From Desmodus rotundus (lineage: Eukaryota; Chordata; Mammalia; Chiroptera; Phyllostomidae): a DNA stretch of 64,000 nt. Position numbers and translations under genes: made by a program. Under the pieces are notes generated by a model. That model made no database searches and was not told the DNA's origin. It was given only the letters and a program-made list of their open reading frames with translations. Below are positions 1 through 11,483 of this stretch, in pieces. The DNA is taken from NCBI RefSeq assembly GCF_022682495.2, contig NC_071397.1, positions 9,329,082 through 9,393,081 of the forward strand, written 5' to 3'. Position 1 is the first letter of the stretch. Every line of letters starts with the position of its first letter.

Positions 1-78
1 AGATATATATAAAGCACTCAGCAAAGTACCTAGGCCAGTGTAAGTCCTCAGTAAAAAGTACATTGTATGCTCTGCTCT

Positions 79-304
79 GGGCATGGGGGTGTGTGGCTCA
101 GTTGGTTGGAGCATTATCCCGTACACCAAAGGCTGCCAGTTTAATTCCCAGTCGGGGCACATAACTAGGTTGCAGGTTCAATCCCTGGTTGGGGCATGTG
201 CAGGAGGCAATCAATCGATGTTTCTCCCTCCCATCTCTCTCCCTCTCTCTCCTACTTCCTCTCTCTCTAAATCAATAAACATATCCTCAGGTGAGGATTA
301 AAAA
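79..304 (+). mobile_element. VES-like tRNA-derived bat SINE
   Basis: Starts with a tRNA-like head (A-box-like TGTGGCTCAGTTGG, then a B-box-like region near CAGTTTAATTCCCAGTC), continues through the CT-rich middle, and ends in an A-rich tail containing TCAATAAAC and TCCTCAGGTGAGGAT. The tail differs from the AAATAAATAAATAAAATC tail of most other copies here and matches copies 311-536 and 33505-33756, so these three look like one older subfamily. No intact RNA polymerase III terminator layout or functional tRNA fold is claimed. Confidence 0.85.
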
Positions 305-310
305 CAAATA

Positions 311-536
311 GGCCTGGCCAGTGTGGCTCAATGGGTTGGAACATCATTTTATAAAGGAAAGGTTGTGGATTCAACTCCCGGTCAGGGCATTTGCCTAGGC
401 TGAAGTCCAACCTTAGGTCTGGGCGTATGTGTAAGGCAACCAATCGATATTTCTCTCTCACATGGATGTTTCTCTCTCTCCCTTTCTCTCTCTGAAAACA
501 ATGAAAAAATATCTTCAGGAAAGGATAAAAAAAATT
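311..536 (+). mobile_element. VES-like bat SINE, second of a head-to-tail pair
   Basis: Begins GGCCTGGCCAGTGTGGCTCA directly after the tail of the preceding SINE and has the same old-subfamily tail (CTTCAGGAAAGGATAAAA). The B-box region reads GGATTCAACTCCC. It abuts the 5' end of the HAL1-type element that follows. Confidence 0.85.
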
Positions 537-544
537 TTTTTAGA

Positions 545-2425
545 GCTTTGGGCCACAATGGAGTCCCATAAGTAGATATGTTTTGCCTCCTCACACAACC
601 AAAAGAAGAATAACAACCAATTAAAAAACAAAAAACACCCAGAACTGCAGAAAATCGAACTATATGGAAGCCTGACAACCAAAGAGTTAAAGAAGAAACA
701 TTCATCCAGATCGGCAGGAGGGGCAGAGATGGGCACCAGGGGTGAAGAGGACGCATGGCAAGTTGGTGGCTGGCAGAGCAGGTGGTCCCACATTTGCATG
801 CAGATAAACCAGGAGGAACAACTGGGGAGTGAGACAGACCATGCAACCCAGGGGTCCAACGCAGGAAATAAAGCCTCAAAACCTCTGGCTGTAAAAACCT
901 GTGGGGGTGTGACAGCAACAAGAGAAACTCCCAGTCTCAAAGGAGAGTCCGTTGGAGGGGCCAACAGGATCCTAGAGTGTATACAAACCCACCCACCCAG
1001 GAGTCAGCACCAGAACAGCGCAATTTGCTTGTGGGTAGCAGGGGAGTGACAAAGCAGGGCAAGAGCCAAGCAAGTCGCACTGTTCCCTCTCTGACCCCTC
1101 CCCCACATCCAGCGCCACAACCCAGCAAAGTGGGTTGCCCTGGCCTGGCAAATACCTAAGGCTCCACCCCTTACAACATAATAGGTGCACCGAGACAAAA
1201 AAATATGGCCCAGATCAAAACTCCAGAAAAAGAACTAAGTAGCAAGGAGATACCCAACCTATCAGATGCAGTTCAAAACACTGGTAACCAGGATGCTCAC
1301 AGAAATGGTTGAGTATGGTCACAAAATAGAGGCAGAAGTGAGGCTATGCAAAGTGAAATAAAGGAAAATGTACAGGGAACCACCAGTGAAGGGAAGGAAA
1401 CAGGGACTCAAATCAACGGTTTGGACCAGAAGGAAGAAACATTCAACCTGAACAGAATGAAGAAACATGAATTCAAAAAAATAAGGAGAACTTAGGAACC
1501 TTCGAGACAACTGTAGTGTTCCAACATCCGAATTATAGGGGTGCCAGAAAAAGAAGAGGAAGAGCAAGAAATTGAAAACTTACTTGAAAAAATAATGAAG
1601 GAGTACTTCCCCAATCTGGCAAAGGGAATAGACTTCCAGGAAGTCCAGGAAGCTCAGACAGTCCCAAAGATGTTGGACCCCAGGAGGAACACACCAAGGC
1701 ACATCATGATTACATTACCCAAGATTAAAGATAAGGAGAGAATCTTAGAATCAGCAAGAGAAAAGGAGACAGTAACTTACAAAGGAGTTCCCATAAGACT
1801 ATCTATCACCTGATTTCTCAAAAGAAACCTGCAGGCAAGAAGGGGCTGGAAAGAAGTATTCAAAGTCATGAAAGGCAAGGACCTAATCCAAGATTACTCT
1901 ACCCAGCAAAGCTGTCATTTAGAAGGGAAGGGCAGATAAAGTACTTCCCAGATAAGATCAAGTTAAAGGAGTTCATCATCACCAAGCCCTTCCTTATTAT
2001 ATGAAAAGTTAAAGGGACTTGGCTAAGAAATAGAAGATCAAAAGTAGGAACAGTAAAACGACAACAAACAAAACTATCACAACTGAACCTAAACAAAAAA
2101 CAACCTAAGCAAACAACCAGAACAGGAACAGAATCACAGAAATGGAGATCCCATGGAGGATTATCAGCGGGGAGGGGAAGAGGGGTGAATGAGGGGAAAG
2201 GGTACAGGGAATAAGAAGCATAATTGGTAGGTACAAAATAGACAGGGGGAGGTTAAGAATAGTATAGGAAATAAAGAAGTCAAAAAATTTATATGTACAT
2301 CCAGTGGACATGAACTAAGGGGGAGCAATGGTGGACGGACGGGGTTGCAGGGCTACAGGGGAGAAAGGGAGGAAAAAATGAAACAACTGTAATAGCATAA
2401 TCAATAAAACATACTTAAAAAGGAT
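545..2425 (+). mobile_element. HAL1-type LINE-1 (5' UTR, ORF1, 3' UTR; no ORF2), copy A
   Basis: The 5' end resembles an L1 start (CACAATGGAGTCCCATAAGT; compare CCAAGATGGAGGCATAGG in the copy ending at 50209). A ~650-bp 5' UTR is followed by a broken ORF1 (1205-2026). A G/A-rich 3' UTR then begins at once and runs to TAATAGCATAATCAATAAAA and an A-rich tail. No reverse transcriptase ORF2 lies between them. The copy at 38668-40694 has the same ORF1-to-3' UTR junction, so the lack of ORF2 is a family trait rather than a private deletion. This is the layout of HAL1 (half-L1) elements, which need ORF2 protein from a full L1 to move. The family name is inference from structure; a RepeatMasker run would decide it. 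Confidence 0.8.
1205..2026 (+). pseudogene. Broken ORF1 (L1 RNA-binding protein) of HAL1-type copy A
   Basis: L1 ORF1 protein is a trimeric RNA-binding chaperone that coats L1 RNA. The frame starts at ATG 1205 (MAQIKTPEKELSSKEIPNLS...) and meets a TGA at 1310-1312. The best open piece is 1541-1813 (90 residues), covering the RNA-recognition and C-terminal domain region. It contains EEEEQEIENLLEKIMKEYFP and ITLPKIKDKERILESAREKE, the usual ORF1p pattern of an acidic linker followed by a stretch rich in lysine and arginine. The frame shifts after PIRLSIT; the C-terminal text (FKVMKGKDL..., then EFIITK) continues in other frames to a stop near 2026. It is not functional as it stands. Confidence 0.75.
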
Positions 2426-2572
2426 TACAGTAAAAACAATTTTTAATTGTAAGTAGCATTATTAAATGTTAGCTCTTAACAATGATTTTCTAACTTTTTC
2501 CACCTTACCCCTACAAAGAAATTATACATGATTCAGTACATAACATATATACCCACACAAATATATAAACTA

Positions 2573-2787
2573 GCCCTGGCTGGTGTGGCTCAATGGATTG
2601 AGCGTGGGCCTGAGAACCAAAGGGCTGCTGGTTCGATTCCCAGTCAGGGCACATGTCTGGGTTGCAGGCCAGGTCCCCAGTAGGGGGTGTGCGAGAGGCA
2701 ACCACACATTGATGTTTCTCTCCCTCTCTTTCTCTCTCCCTTCCCCTCTCTCTAAAAATAAATATATATATATATATATTTGCCAAG
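2573..2787 (+). mobile_element. VES-like bat SINE with perfect target duplication
   Basis: A well-preserved copy with GGTTCGATTCCCAGTC as B box, ending in an expanded (AT)n stretch at 2760-2779. The 12-bp flanking repeat CAAATATATAAA (2558-2569 and 2788-2799) is the target-site duplication, though it is AT-rich. Confidence 0.93.
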
Positions 2788-2799
2788 CAAATATATAAA

Positions 2800-4152
2800 A
2801 TATTTGTTCCTCAACCAAACAAATTATTTTCAAGAAACAATGGTGACCCATACACATCTGATCCACTCAAGATTTCTTTCCCTATTCTACTGTTTCCTTT
2901 CTATTTCATTTTTTAAAATTGCTGGTCTTGACCACTAAGTTGACTGCACGACCCACTAATGGACTGCAAATTGCAGTTTGAAAAACAGTGATTTATACCA
3001 AAACGCTTCCACCTTTCGATTCTAGGTTTACCTTCTGGAGCCACATGGAACTCCGCTCTGCATTCCACATGTCAAATTCTAGTGTTTGAAGCACTCCCTG
3101 CTCTCTCCAGCAGTCACGGTATGTGAGCTGGCTCCCCGGTCCTCATCACCTCCTCTGTACTCCTTTCCTTCGCCTGCAAGCTTTCCTCCTCTGCTAGCTG
3201 CTGCCCTGGAGGACCATGCTCGCCTAGCAGGTGCTCTGCTCCTCTGGTGGCTTCTATGTCACCTCGGGTCAAGCAGCCAAACCCCAGTATCTTTTTGAAG
3301 CTTCCCATCAGATGCACTTCATCCCCAGAGCAACTGCTCTTGGTTTCTTCCAGTCGATCCCAACTTCTGTCTGGTTCTCTCACTCCCAGGTGTGCCCTCT
3401 AGCTCCTACTCTGTCCTTCCACAAGTGAGGTGGTATGCCTCAGGCCTACCAATGAGAAGAGCAAATACGAGGAAGAGTTTCGCTATGTGTGCCTGAGCCC
3501 AAACCCAGCAGCAGAAAGTGCTCCCTCCTTACTCATCTCTGAACTAGCTCTGCCTGGAACCAAACCGAGAGGCCTCATCACCCAGCCACATCTGTCCCTT
3601 CACCATGAAAGCAGCCCTGCGACAGGGAATCTCACACCCGGCTGCAAACATAGCCCTTCAGAGCTGAGATCTCCCAGCACCACCTTGCACGTGCAGGAAA
3701 CAGGAGCTATCAAATACGGCCACAGTTTCCCATATTCTGTCTGCATCTGTGGTCATCACAAAGTGCGTTCGTGTTCACACAGAAGTAAACAAGATGCACA
3801 CATGTGCCCCTAGTGTCACTACTCTGATGTATATAACATTTTGTAATTTGGGTTTTAAAAAAAAAGTTTCCAAAGCAAAAACAGGAAAGTCTACTATGCC
3901 TTCAAAACGCGAGCTGGTTCCTCGTCACTGCGACTTTGATCACTGCACTCGGGGACCTCGTCACAAACACATCCCAGAGAGTCCAGCAGAAGGACTCTTC
4001 GCGCGCCCACCACCCAACATTTATGGTTTTATTATACATGCCTGCATCCCTAAACAATGGGTCTTAAGTTTTTTGTTGATTTGAAAACCTACTCATAAGG
4101 TATTATGCTATATGGAATAGTCAGAGTCTCGCTTTTTAAAATTCAACCTTAG
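2800..4152. other. Non-repetitive interval, no gene recognised
   Basis: Unique-looking sequence. Around 2930-2990 a short self-complementary stretch (GACCACTAAGTTGACTG / CACGACCCACTAATGG) resembles an old DNA-transposon relic. The 127-codon open frame at 3430-3813 has no recognisable domain, splice context or codon bias and is not called. Confidence 0.4.
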
Positions 4153-4363
4153 TCCCTTGCTAGTGTGGCTCAGTGGATTGAGCACCAGCTTGCAAACCAA
4201 AAGGTCACTGATTCGATTCCCAGTCAGGGCACATCCTGGGTAGTGGGCCAGGTCTCTGGTTGGGGATGTGTGAGAGGCAACCACACATTGATGTTTCTCT
4301 CCATCTCTTTCTGCCTCCTCTCCCCTCCTCTCTGTCTAAAAGTAAATAAGTAAAATCTTTAAA
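4153..4363 (+). mobile_element. VES-like bat SINE
   Basis: Head TTGCTAGTGTGGCTCAGTGG, B box TGATTCGATTCCCAGTC, CT-rich middle, tail AAAGTAAATAAGTAAAATC. The central part is slightly shortened near the TGGGTAGTGGGCCAGG segment. Confidence 0.92.
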
Positions 4364-4414
4364 GAATAAAGATAAAATAAAATAAAACTCAAACTTAGAT
4401 TATTAAGATTCACT

Positions 4415-4763
4415 AATGAGGCTGAATGGAGACGGTGTTCATTCATGTTGCGGCTGCGAACGGCCCATCAGATAGCACGGTGCTTTTAGTCATTCTCCAG
4501 CTGATAAGCACCTGGGTTCCAGGTTTTTGCTATAATCGACAGTGCGACCAGGGATGACCTCAGTGCACAGCTCCTGGTGCCCACATATGAGCCTTCCGTG
4601 ATTATTTTGTAACTAGGAGTGGCAATGCCAGGTCATGCAGTATGTGCATGTATAACTTTACAAGATAATTGTTTTCCAAAGCACGTGCATCAGTTTACCC
4701 TCCAAAGAGCAGCACAGGGAAGCCTCGTGTGCCTGCCCTCTCCAACGCCCGCCGTTACACAGC
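4415..4763 (-). mobile_element. L1M 3' region fragment, antisense
   Basis: Degenerate but recognisable antisense L1 3' end: CCAGGTTTTTGCTATAATCG, then TAACTAGGAGTGGCAATGCC and ATTGTTTTCCAAAGCACGTG. These correspond to the common L1M text on beach-head order 'gaacatttgggtt...aggagtgg...tttccaaag'. It is old and is one of few minus-strand L1 pieces left of the CpG island. Confidence 0.6.
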
Positions 4764-5304
4764 TCCTGACAACCAAAGGGGGTGACATGGCATCTCGCTG
4801 TGACTTGTACTCCCTGATTACTAAAGGAACTGTGTCTCCTACAAAGAGATCCTCTCCCCACCTAATGCCCTGTACTTTTCCTTCACAGCTCTTATCACAG
4901 TCTATAATTAACCACTGGTGGGATTATTTGGTTAATCCCACGATCACCCCACCTGTTTTCTTCACCACAGCGCACTGTACCACAGACACAAAGTAGGGGC
5001 TCGGTGTACGTGCTGAATGAATGAATGGATGAATGAATGAACGAGAGAGAGAGACTACCAGGCTCTAACCTGATTTCACTAAAAGCTTGGGGTCATGAGT
5101 CAGGTCTGATCTCCGCAGCTTGAGTCATAAAGGGGTGAGGGGATGTAGAGGTGATGAGGTGGTACCTTCGAACCTGGACTGAAGCGAGAGGTCCACAGAG
5201 CACAGTCCTAGTCCAGGGCAATTTGCAGCACAAATAACAGTAAAACAACTGTTGTTGTGAATTGTGAGCCTAACATGGGCAACGCATCTCCTACCGAATA
5301 ACAG
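4764..5304. other. Unique interval with a short GAAT/GA microsatellite
   Basis: Unique sequence apart from (GAAT)n grading into (GA)n at about 5012-5053. No gene or conserved element is recognised. Confidence 0.4.
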
Positions 5305-5510
5305 CTCGCTCTTATATAGTGTGCTTATTAATACATGCCAAGCCCTGTTACGTGCTTACTAGATTATTCACCTGATCTTCTCCACATCTCTATGGAATGG
5401 GTATGACAGTCCCATTTTGCAGCAAAGAAAACTGAGGCTCAGAGAGTCTAAGGAAGTGCCCAGTTAGAGCACATAAGGGGCAAACCCACAGTCAGAGTCA
5501 AATCCAGGTC
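5305..5510 (-). mobile_element. MIR SINE, antisense
   Basis: Carries the antisense MIR core: TGACAGTCCCATTTTGCAGC, then AACTGAGGCTCAGAGAG and AAGTGCCCAGTTAGAGCAC. This is an ancient tRNA-derived mammalian-wide SINE. Confidence 0.7.
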
Positions 5511-5904
5511 AGTCTCTCCCCGGAATCCATGCCTTTCCCACACAGCTGTTCCAACCCCGTCCCTGGGGGGTTTTGTCTTCTCTGCAGGGGGTTGCCTTTC
5601 CTCTCCATTTGCCCCCACAAAGGCTCTCAGACTCCAAGTTGTGCTCCACAGCCCACAGATGCTTTTCAGCTTGTCTCTTAAACATCTGCACTGACAATGC
5701 ACTGGCTGCAAAATGTTGCATGTCACCCGGGGGGGATGGCACAAGGACATCACCATGCCTGGCTCTAGAGTTCTCCCAAGTCAACAGTCCCTCCCAGTGG
5801 AGGTTCTGCAGAAACCAGCTCCTTTTCCACTTTGAGAGGGTTTTTACTGCAACTGGAAGCAAACATCTAACGAGTACCTACCACACCTGGGGCACATGGT
5901 ATGC

Positions 5905-6030
5905 CTTAACTCAGCAGGAAATACAATGTAGCCATTAAAACTATACAACCTAGGCTGATGCATGGAAATATGCACATGAAATATGTTAAGTGGGGGGAAA
6001 AGCAACTCAGAAACACTATCTACATCCCAA
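5905..6030 (+). mobile_element. Possible L1M 3' fragment
   Basis: ATGTAGCCATTAAAACTATA followed by CATGGAAATATGCACATGAA resembles the sense L1 text around 'gccattaaaa...tgaaaatgc...'. It is short and diverged. Confidence 0.4.
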
Positions 6031-8392
6031 ATTAAATATACACAGTGCCCCCACACCTAGAACTGAATGTTCGCTAGAACCTTTCTTTAGTAAAGTGACT
6101 TAGGTTTCCAATGCTCCCCCCACACAGCTACTTGCCCACTATTTGTAACAAATCTGTTTTCAAAGCAATGCTACTAATAGTAGCAAAGAATTATTCCCAA
6201 CAAGAATGAAAGCTCCCTGAGGGTCACAAACCCATCTGTTTTGTCCATAGCTGTATCTCTAAGGAATGCAGGGGCTGAAGGAGTCAGCGACTATGAGACC
6301 TGCCTGCTAAATCTGGCCTCCTGGGTTCCAAAGCAGTTTGATTGGAACTCACCCCTGTATGGGTCGTCTACAGCTGCTGCTTTTACAATACCACGGCAGA
6401 GCTGAGCATTGAGGACAGGAACATGGCCCACAAAGCTGACAATACGTACTCTCTAACCTTTTGTTAAAGTTTGCCGATCTTTGATCTAATGCTTAGCCTA
6501 GTATTTTGCATAGAGTGAGGATTCAATATTTAATGAATTAATTGTTTCAAATAAGCCCAAATCTAGCTAATACATAAGAACAAAGACCTTATTTACCCAG
6601 GCCTTATCATAACAAGTGCCTAGCAAATAGGAAATAAGCTCTCTTTTACATATTTTTTAAAACGGACTCTTGGTGCCCTCAGAAGGAGGTATGCCTAGAG
6701 CGCCGTCTTCTTGAAGGGCACAGAGGGAGCACACGAAGTCGAGCACGCTCCCGAGCCGCAGTGAGACACGGGAGGTGTGGGCTTGGCAGGCCATCTGGGC
6801 AGGTAGGAGTCAAGTCTGAATAATGGGTCAAGATGCTGTAAGGACACCTAAGTGCAGCTCAAAGCAGGATCTTGGCCTCCCTGGCCTCATATTCTAAACA
6901 ACTAAGCTACAGGCCCAGGACCAACCAGGGTGAAACCATTTGTTTCCTATGTAACTTCTGGTCGGGACAATGCAGCAGTAAACAACTGTAAGCTCAATTA
7001 GTTTCCCCTCAATTTATCAGTGCATCTGCATTATAATGCAACTGCATATTTTTAGTTCTGCACGTTCGATTTTTCAGAAGCTGATCACTTGGCTGGTGAC
7101 TTTTTGAAGCTCATTATGGCCCCAGACCCAGACGACAGGAGCAAGGAAATGAAAGGAGGTGAAAGTCAAATCAGTCGGTACTGCTACGTTACTAGCAGAT
7201 GAGAAACCGAGACTGGGGTGCGGGGGGTGGTGGAGGGTGAAACCTCCGGTCTGGAGAGCCAGGGCTCCCCTCAGGCCTCTTCCCTCAGATCTCCACGTCT
7301 GACACCACTGCACACTGTCAGTTTATCAGTAACGTTATCCTGGCCAATTCCTGTCATGATCCAAGAATATTACTCTCTAAGCTCTCTTCCCCTGCTCATA
7401 AGAAAAAACCAAGAGCCCAAAGGAGACTCCGAGTTGAAGCTCGGAGGCCTGGAGCAACCCCTTGGCGCGTCAGAAGTGAGAGGTCAGGTCTGCCCTGACT
7501 CTGAAAAGCCTGGGCAGGGACTCACTTAGGGAAACGTCTCGAAAAGAATGCTGGGAGGAGCCTAAGCCACTTCCTCATAGACGCAGCCTCCTCCCTCCCT
7601 TCTACACACATTAATTATTCCCAGCAGGCCTTTCCACTTCCCAGGAACCCAGAGATCCAGGAGCAGTTCGGCATCCGGGCTCCGAGCCATTGGGTTACAC
7701 CCCAGGTCCCCCGGTACTGTACCCCCTTCAGCGGAATGAGGGGAGATCGGACTCCAGTCTCAGGCCCACAGATCCTGCAAGCCTGTCTGTACCACACACA
7801 CAGGAAAAATGAATGAAACCCACTCCCTTTAAGTGAAAACTAAAAGTCACACTCAAGAAAGACCAGACTAACTTCTCCTCGTGACATTATTCCTCCAATG
7901 GCACCACAGGAAATGCTCCCTTCTCCTCTCTCCTCTCTCTCTACTCTCCAGCCTGCCTCCTTTTTCCTTCCAACCTGAGTACTGGTGACTGGAGAAGCCC
8001 TTTGCTGCAGGACAAGGCCTTCTGCTCTCCGGCTGACAGCAGACCCTCCCTCAGATGTTCCCCGGGAGGTCAGGGAGCCCTGCTCAGCTCCACCCAGTGG
8101 GGTCCAGGCCTTCCTAAGTGAACCACCAACCACATGAGAAAACCAAGGAGGGGGAATGGCAGGAAGCGCCCGCTGCTGCTGCCTCCTCTCACCTTCCCCA
8201 GGGCCTCAGCTCTGTCAGAGTTTGAAGCATAATGAGTTTTGTTTCATAACAGTCTTCAGTGAACTGGAAGGGGGAAGGGGATGACAATGATAAAGATTTT
8301 AATTTGAAAAATTCCGACCAGCAAAGAGATTTTACAGACTTTAAGATGTGATAAAAGTCTCTTGAGCTGGGGGGCCCTACAGAGCCCCTGAG
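6031..8392. other. Long unique interval, no gene recognised
   Basis: About 2.4 kb with no clear transposon. It has moderate GC and no open frame with recognisable protein motifs. The frames at 7074-7529 and 7615-8133 are short and unsupported. I see no exon-like signal strong enough to call. Confidence 0.4.
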
Positions 8393-9010
8393 GGTGCAGC
8401 ATTCAACATACATTTCCTGAGTGCCTACTAGGTGCCTGGCATGATTCTGGGAGCTCAGGATGCTGCGGTGAACAAGCACACAAGCATCCCTGGCTTCTTG
8501 GGGGCACATATTCTAGGAAGCAGGAGACAGTAAAGATAATGAACATGTAACCTACGTGGCATGTGAGAGGTTAAATCAGTCCGTATTTGGGGGGAGAGGG
8601 GAAGAGCAGACAGAGGGGATGGGAACGTTGGGCAGACGGCAGGGCACGGCGTGCAACGCAGCGTGGAGAAAAGCCTCAATGAGCAAGACAGAGACGTCTG
8701 AGCAAAGACTTGAAGGAGGAGAGACAGTGAGCAACGCACAAGGGCATGTAGGCTCTGGAAGAGCCCTCCAAGCAGAGAGGATGGCCTGCACGAAGGCCCT
8801 GAGGCCCGAACATGCCAGGTGCGTTGAAGGAACAGCCAGGAGGGCAATGCGGCTGGAGCAGAGCCCGCAAGGTGGAGACGGTGGAAAGGAAGACAGTACC
8901 ACAGACACGTGGAGGGGAGGCAAGGTGCCCCCCAGGCCACTGGCAGGACTCTGGCTTTCAATGACTCCCGAGGGGGGTCATTGAAGGGCTGTAGGCAGGG
9001 AAGGGACAGG
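8393..9010. mobile_element. Old mammalian interspersed repeat (family uncertain)
   Basis: Shows the familiar order GTGCCTGGCATGATTCTGGG, GGTGAACAAGCACACAAG, AGACTTGAAGGAGGAGAGAC, AAGGCCCTGAGGCCCGAACA, GGAGGGCAATGCGGCTGGAG. This string of phrases recurs throughout mammalian genomes. Related 5' parts recur at 17548-17830 and 20040-20150. I believe it belongs to an old LINE-type repeat but cannot name the family safely. The 188-codon minus-strand frame here is antisense to it and is rejected. Confidence 0.6.
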
Positions 9011-9862
9011 TTCTCCTTCAATTCTCTGCCATCCTGTCATTCTTTCTGGCGACCTCTTTTGACATTATTTAATAAATACAGCTCAAAGCCGTCTCTCCCA
9101 CAAAGCCCTCTCTGGTAACTCACTGCAAGTTCTAAACTCAAACAACCCAAAGAAAAAGAGCCAATTCTCACACCTACTTCCATCCCAGAAAAATGCTGGA
9201 CCCGAAAAGGAAGCTGGGTAGGAAGATGAACAGGAGAATGGGTACCAGGAAAACTGACATGACAGACAGGGACAGGGAGATATACCGCCATCGTGCAGCA
9301 AGGTCCTTACTCTTCGTCCACTCCCTGCAACTTACTAGGTCCACCAGGCCAGCACTTAATCTCTTCAATCCCTGCTGCCCTGAGGCTGGTCTGACAGTCC
9401 AGCTAGCAGATGAGTCCTCTCTCTTTTTCCTCTATAGCCTAATGTTAAGTGGAACTGGGAAGAGAAATATTACTTTGCTCTTACTCGCTAAACTGCAAAG
9501 GCAGCGGCTCAGCTAACATTAACCAGTCAAATCAGAGATGGACGCAGCAAGTCCCTTGTCATTAAATCCACACCAGGGATCACCAACAGGTTCACTACAC
9601 GCCACCAGGTAACCTTACCTGGTCAATCTATATAGAGTAAGCTGCCATCACACAGCCCCAGTCCCAACTGCAACTTCTGTCCCTGGCACCTCTGACCCCA
9701 AAGTGCCCCCACACTCACACTCACCCCCCAGCAACCACACAGCAGAGGAGAAAAATAACAACCAACTAAGGAAAGGCTGGGAAAGCCTTGGAATAAACTG
9801 CTGCAAAATTGGCAGAAAGGAAGTAATACACTAAAACAATTAGCTCAAGGTGATACACTGTA
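9011..9862. other. Unique interval
   Basis: No repeat or gene recognised. The 107-codon frame at 9193-9516 has no domain that I know. Confidence 0.35.
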
Positions 9863-10345
9863 GTAGCTAAAACCGTGGGCTCTACAGCCAGAGCGCAAGG
9901 CACTCTGTGCATTAGAACAAGTGCGTGACCTTGGACAATTACCCATCTGACCTTGGGCCAGTTATCTATCCTCTTATGCCACAGATTCTTCATCCTTAAA
10001 CCAGGATCATCATTAGCACCTGTGTCCCAGGGCTCTTAGGAGAATTAAAGTTTGTAGAATAAAGCACATAAAAGAATGTCTGGGCCCTGGCTGGTGTGGC
10101 TCAGTGGATTGAGTGCCGGCCTGTGAACCAAAGGGTTGCCGGTTGGATTCCCAGTCAGGGCACATGCCTGGGTTGCGGGCCAGATCCCAAGTGGGGGGTG
10201 CTTGAGAGGCAACCACACATTGATGTTTCTCTCCCTCTCTTTCTCCTTCCCTTCCCCTCTCTCTCTAAAAATAAATAAATAAAATCTTAAAAAAGAAAAA
10301 AAAGAATGTTTGGCACATAGTAAGCATTATTTGAATTTTTCAAAT
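9863..10345 (+). mobile_element. MIR SINE split by a bat SINE
   Basis: Sense MIR: AACCGTGGGCTCTACAGCCA, GCGTGACCTTGGACAATTAC, ATTCTTCATCCTTAAACCAG, TCTTAGGAGAATTAAAG, then AAAGAATGTCTGG. The bat SINE follows, and the MIR resumes with GGCACATAGTAAGCATTATT. The old MIR is therefore the host of the young insertion at 10084-10300. Confidence 0.8.
10084..10300 (+). mobile_element. VES-like bat SINE inserted in a MIR
   Basis: A nearly consensus-like copy. The 13-bp target duplication AAAGAATGTCTGG / AAAGAATGTTTGG (10071-10083 and 10301-10313, one mismatch) lies inside the MIR 3' end. Confidence 0.95.
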
Positions 10346-10394
10346 AGAGAAAAACACTTTTTTTAAAGGAAAGCTTCTTTCTGAAACATCTGAG

Positions 10395-10760
10395 GAAAGG
10401 TCTACAGTTTTATTTATGTATATGACATACACATGAAAACAATCACTACTGATTAATATTTCCAACTCTGAAAGTCCTACTCTATCCTTTTAAAATATTA
10501 ATACAATGCTTCGCACAAAGACACTTACTGCATTATTTATAAAAGTAAGTTATGGGAAATGACCTAAAAATCTGACAATAAAAGAATGGTTGAGTAGATT
10601 ATGAAAGTCGTAAGAAGAGGTTTTGTGCAGAAACTAAAAATTACCTAATAAAGAAATGTTAAAGACATGAAAAATACCTATGAGTCAAATAATAAAAGAC
10701 ACAGATTTAGACTTCACTTTTAGCTATTATGACATAACAGCTATTAAATGAACTGGACTT
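10395..10760 (+). mobile_element. Probable L1M 3' UTR fragment
   Basis: AT-rich text such as CTTACTGCATTATTTATAAA, AATCTGACAATAAAAGAATG and GTTGAGTAGATTATGAAAGT matches the sense L1 3' UTR pattern (statements about isolated reactions of 'aataggaaatgg...taaataaa'). It is diverged and its limits are approximate. Confidence 0.5.
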
Positions 10761-10844
10761 CTACAGAGAAAACCAGTAGAGAAAAACCGAATCCGGCCCT
10801 CCACCTTGTTTCTACCCAGCGACAGCAGCTCCGAGCTCCTTGCC

Positions 10845-10951
10845 CCTAGTTAAGGAGCGGTTACATTATACAGTCCTACAATTACATTCGGCCCTTTGGA
10901 GGCAACCACGAGGCTGATGTGGCCCCCGGTGAAAATGAGTTTCACACCCCT
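10845..10951 (+). mobile_element. hAT-type MITE, right half only
   Basis: Shares AATTACATTCGGCCCTTTG, GAGGCTGATGTGGCCCCCGG and GAAAATGAGTTTCACACCCC with the full copy at 36030-36220. Only the right arm, from about GTTAAGGAGCGG to the right terminal repeat, is present. The left terminal repeat is missing, so it is truncated or was deleted. Confidence 0.8.
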
Positions 10952-11483
10952 TTGAGCAAAGGAAGCTCAGAGAGGCAGAGAGGCCTATGTCCGTAGCTAG
11001 TGTTTCCCCTCGGGACGTTTTCTTATCTGGTAGAAGAAAGGAGCAAGTTAAAGATTGCAGCAGCTTTCTTCCTGGACTGAGAAAATTAAAAACTGGGGTT
11101 CAGGGCTACAAGGACATCCAAGATTTGACAGGCCAAGATACTAGAGAAACGTGAACAGCACGGAAGGGAGCCCAGCACTCTGCAGGTCTCCCCGCAAGGC
11201 ATTTGCTGACACCCAGGCCAAGTGCGCAGAGGGCTGGACCTGGCATCCGAGCAGAAAGGCGCTGTTGAAAGATTAAAAAGCTAAGCAGAGATTTGGGCTT
11301 CAGGGGCAGAGAAACAAAACTTGGTTATCCCGGCCTACCAAATAGGAAGGACCCTAACCAACAGCCACCCCACAAGCAGGAGTGAATCAGAAACAGACCA
11401 GCCCAAACTGAATCAAGGGGATGCACCTTGAGCCCCTGCATTTTCCATGTAAAATGCCCAGCATTCACACAAAAATGACCGAG
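10952..11483. other. Unique interval
   Basis: No gene or repeat recognised with confidence. The last part (about 11440-11483) may belong to the L1 that continues after the next SINE. Confidence 0.35.

Noticed and set aside
2583..2660. tRNA gene-like A and B boxes at this and other SINE heads
   Set aside because: They are the tRNA-derived heads of SINEs. The following CT-rich body and A tail, repeated about 19 times, rule out genuine tRNA genes.
3430..3813. 127-codon plus-strand frame
   Set aside because: No recognisable domain, and no splice or promoter context.
8455..9021. 188-codon minus-strand frame
   Set aside because: Antisense to an old interspersed repeat; no recognisable protein content.
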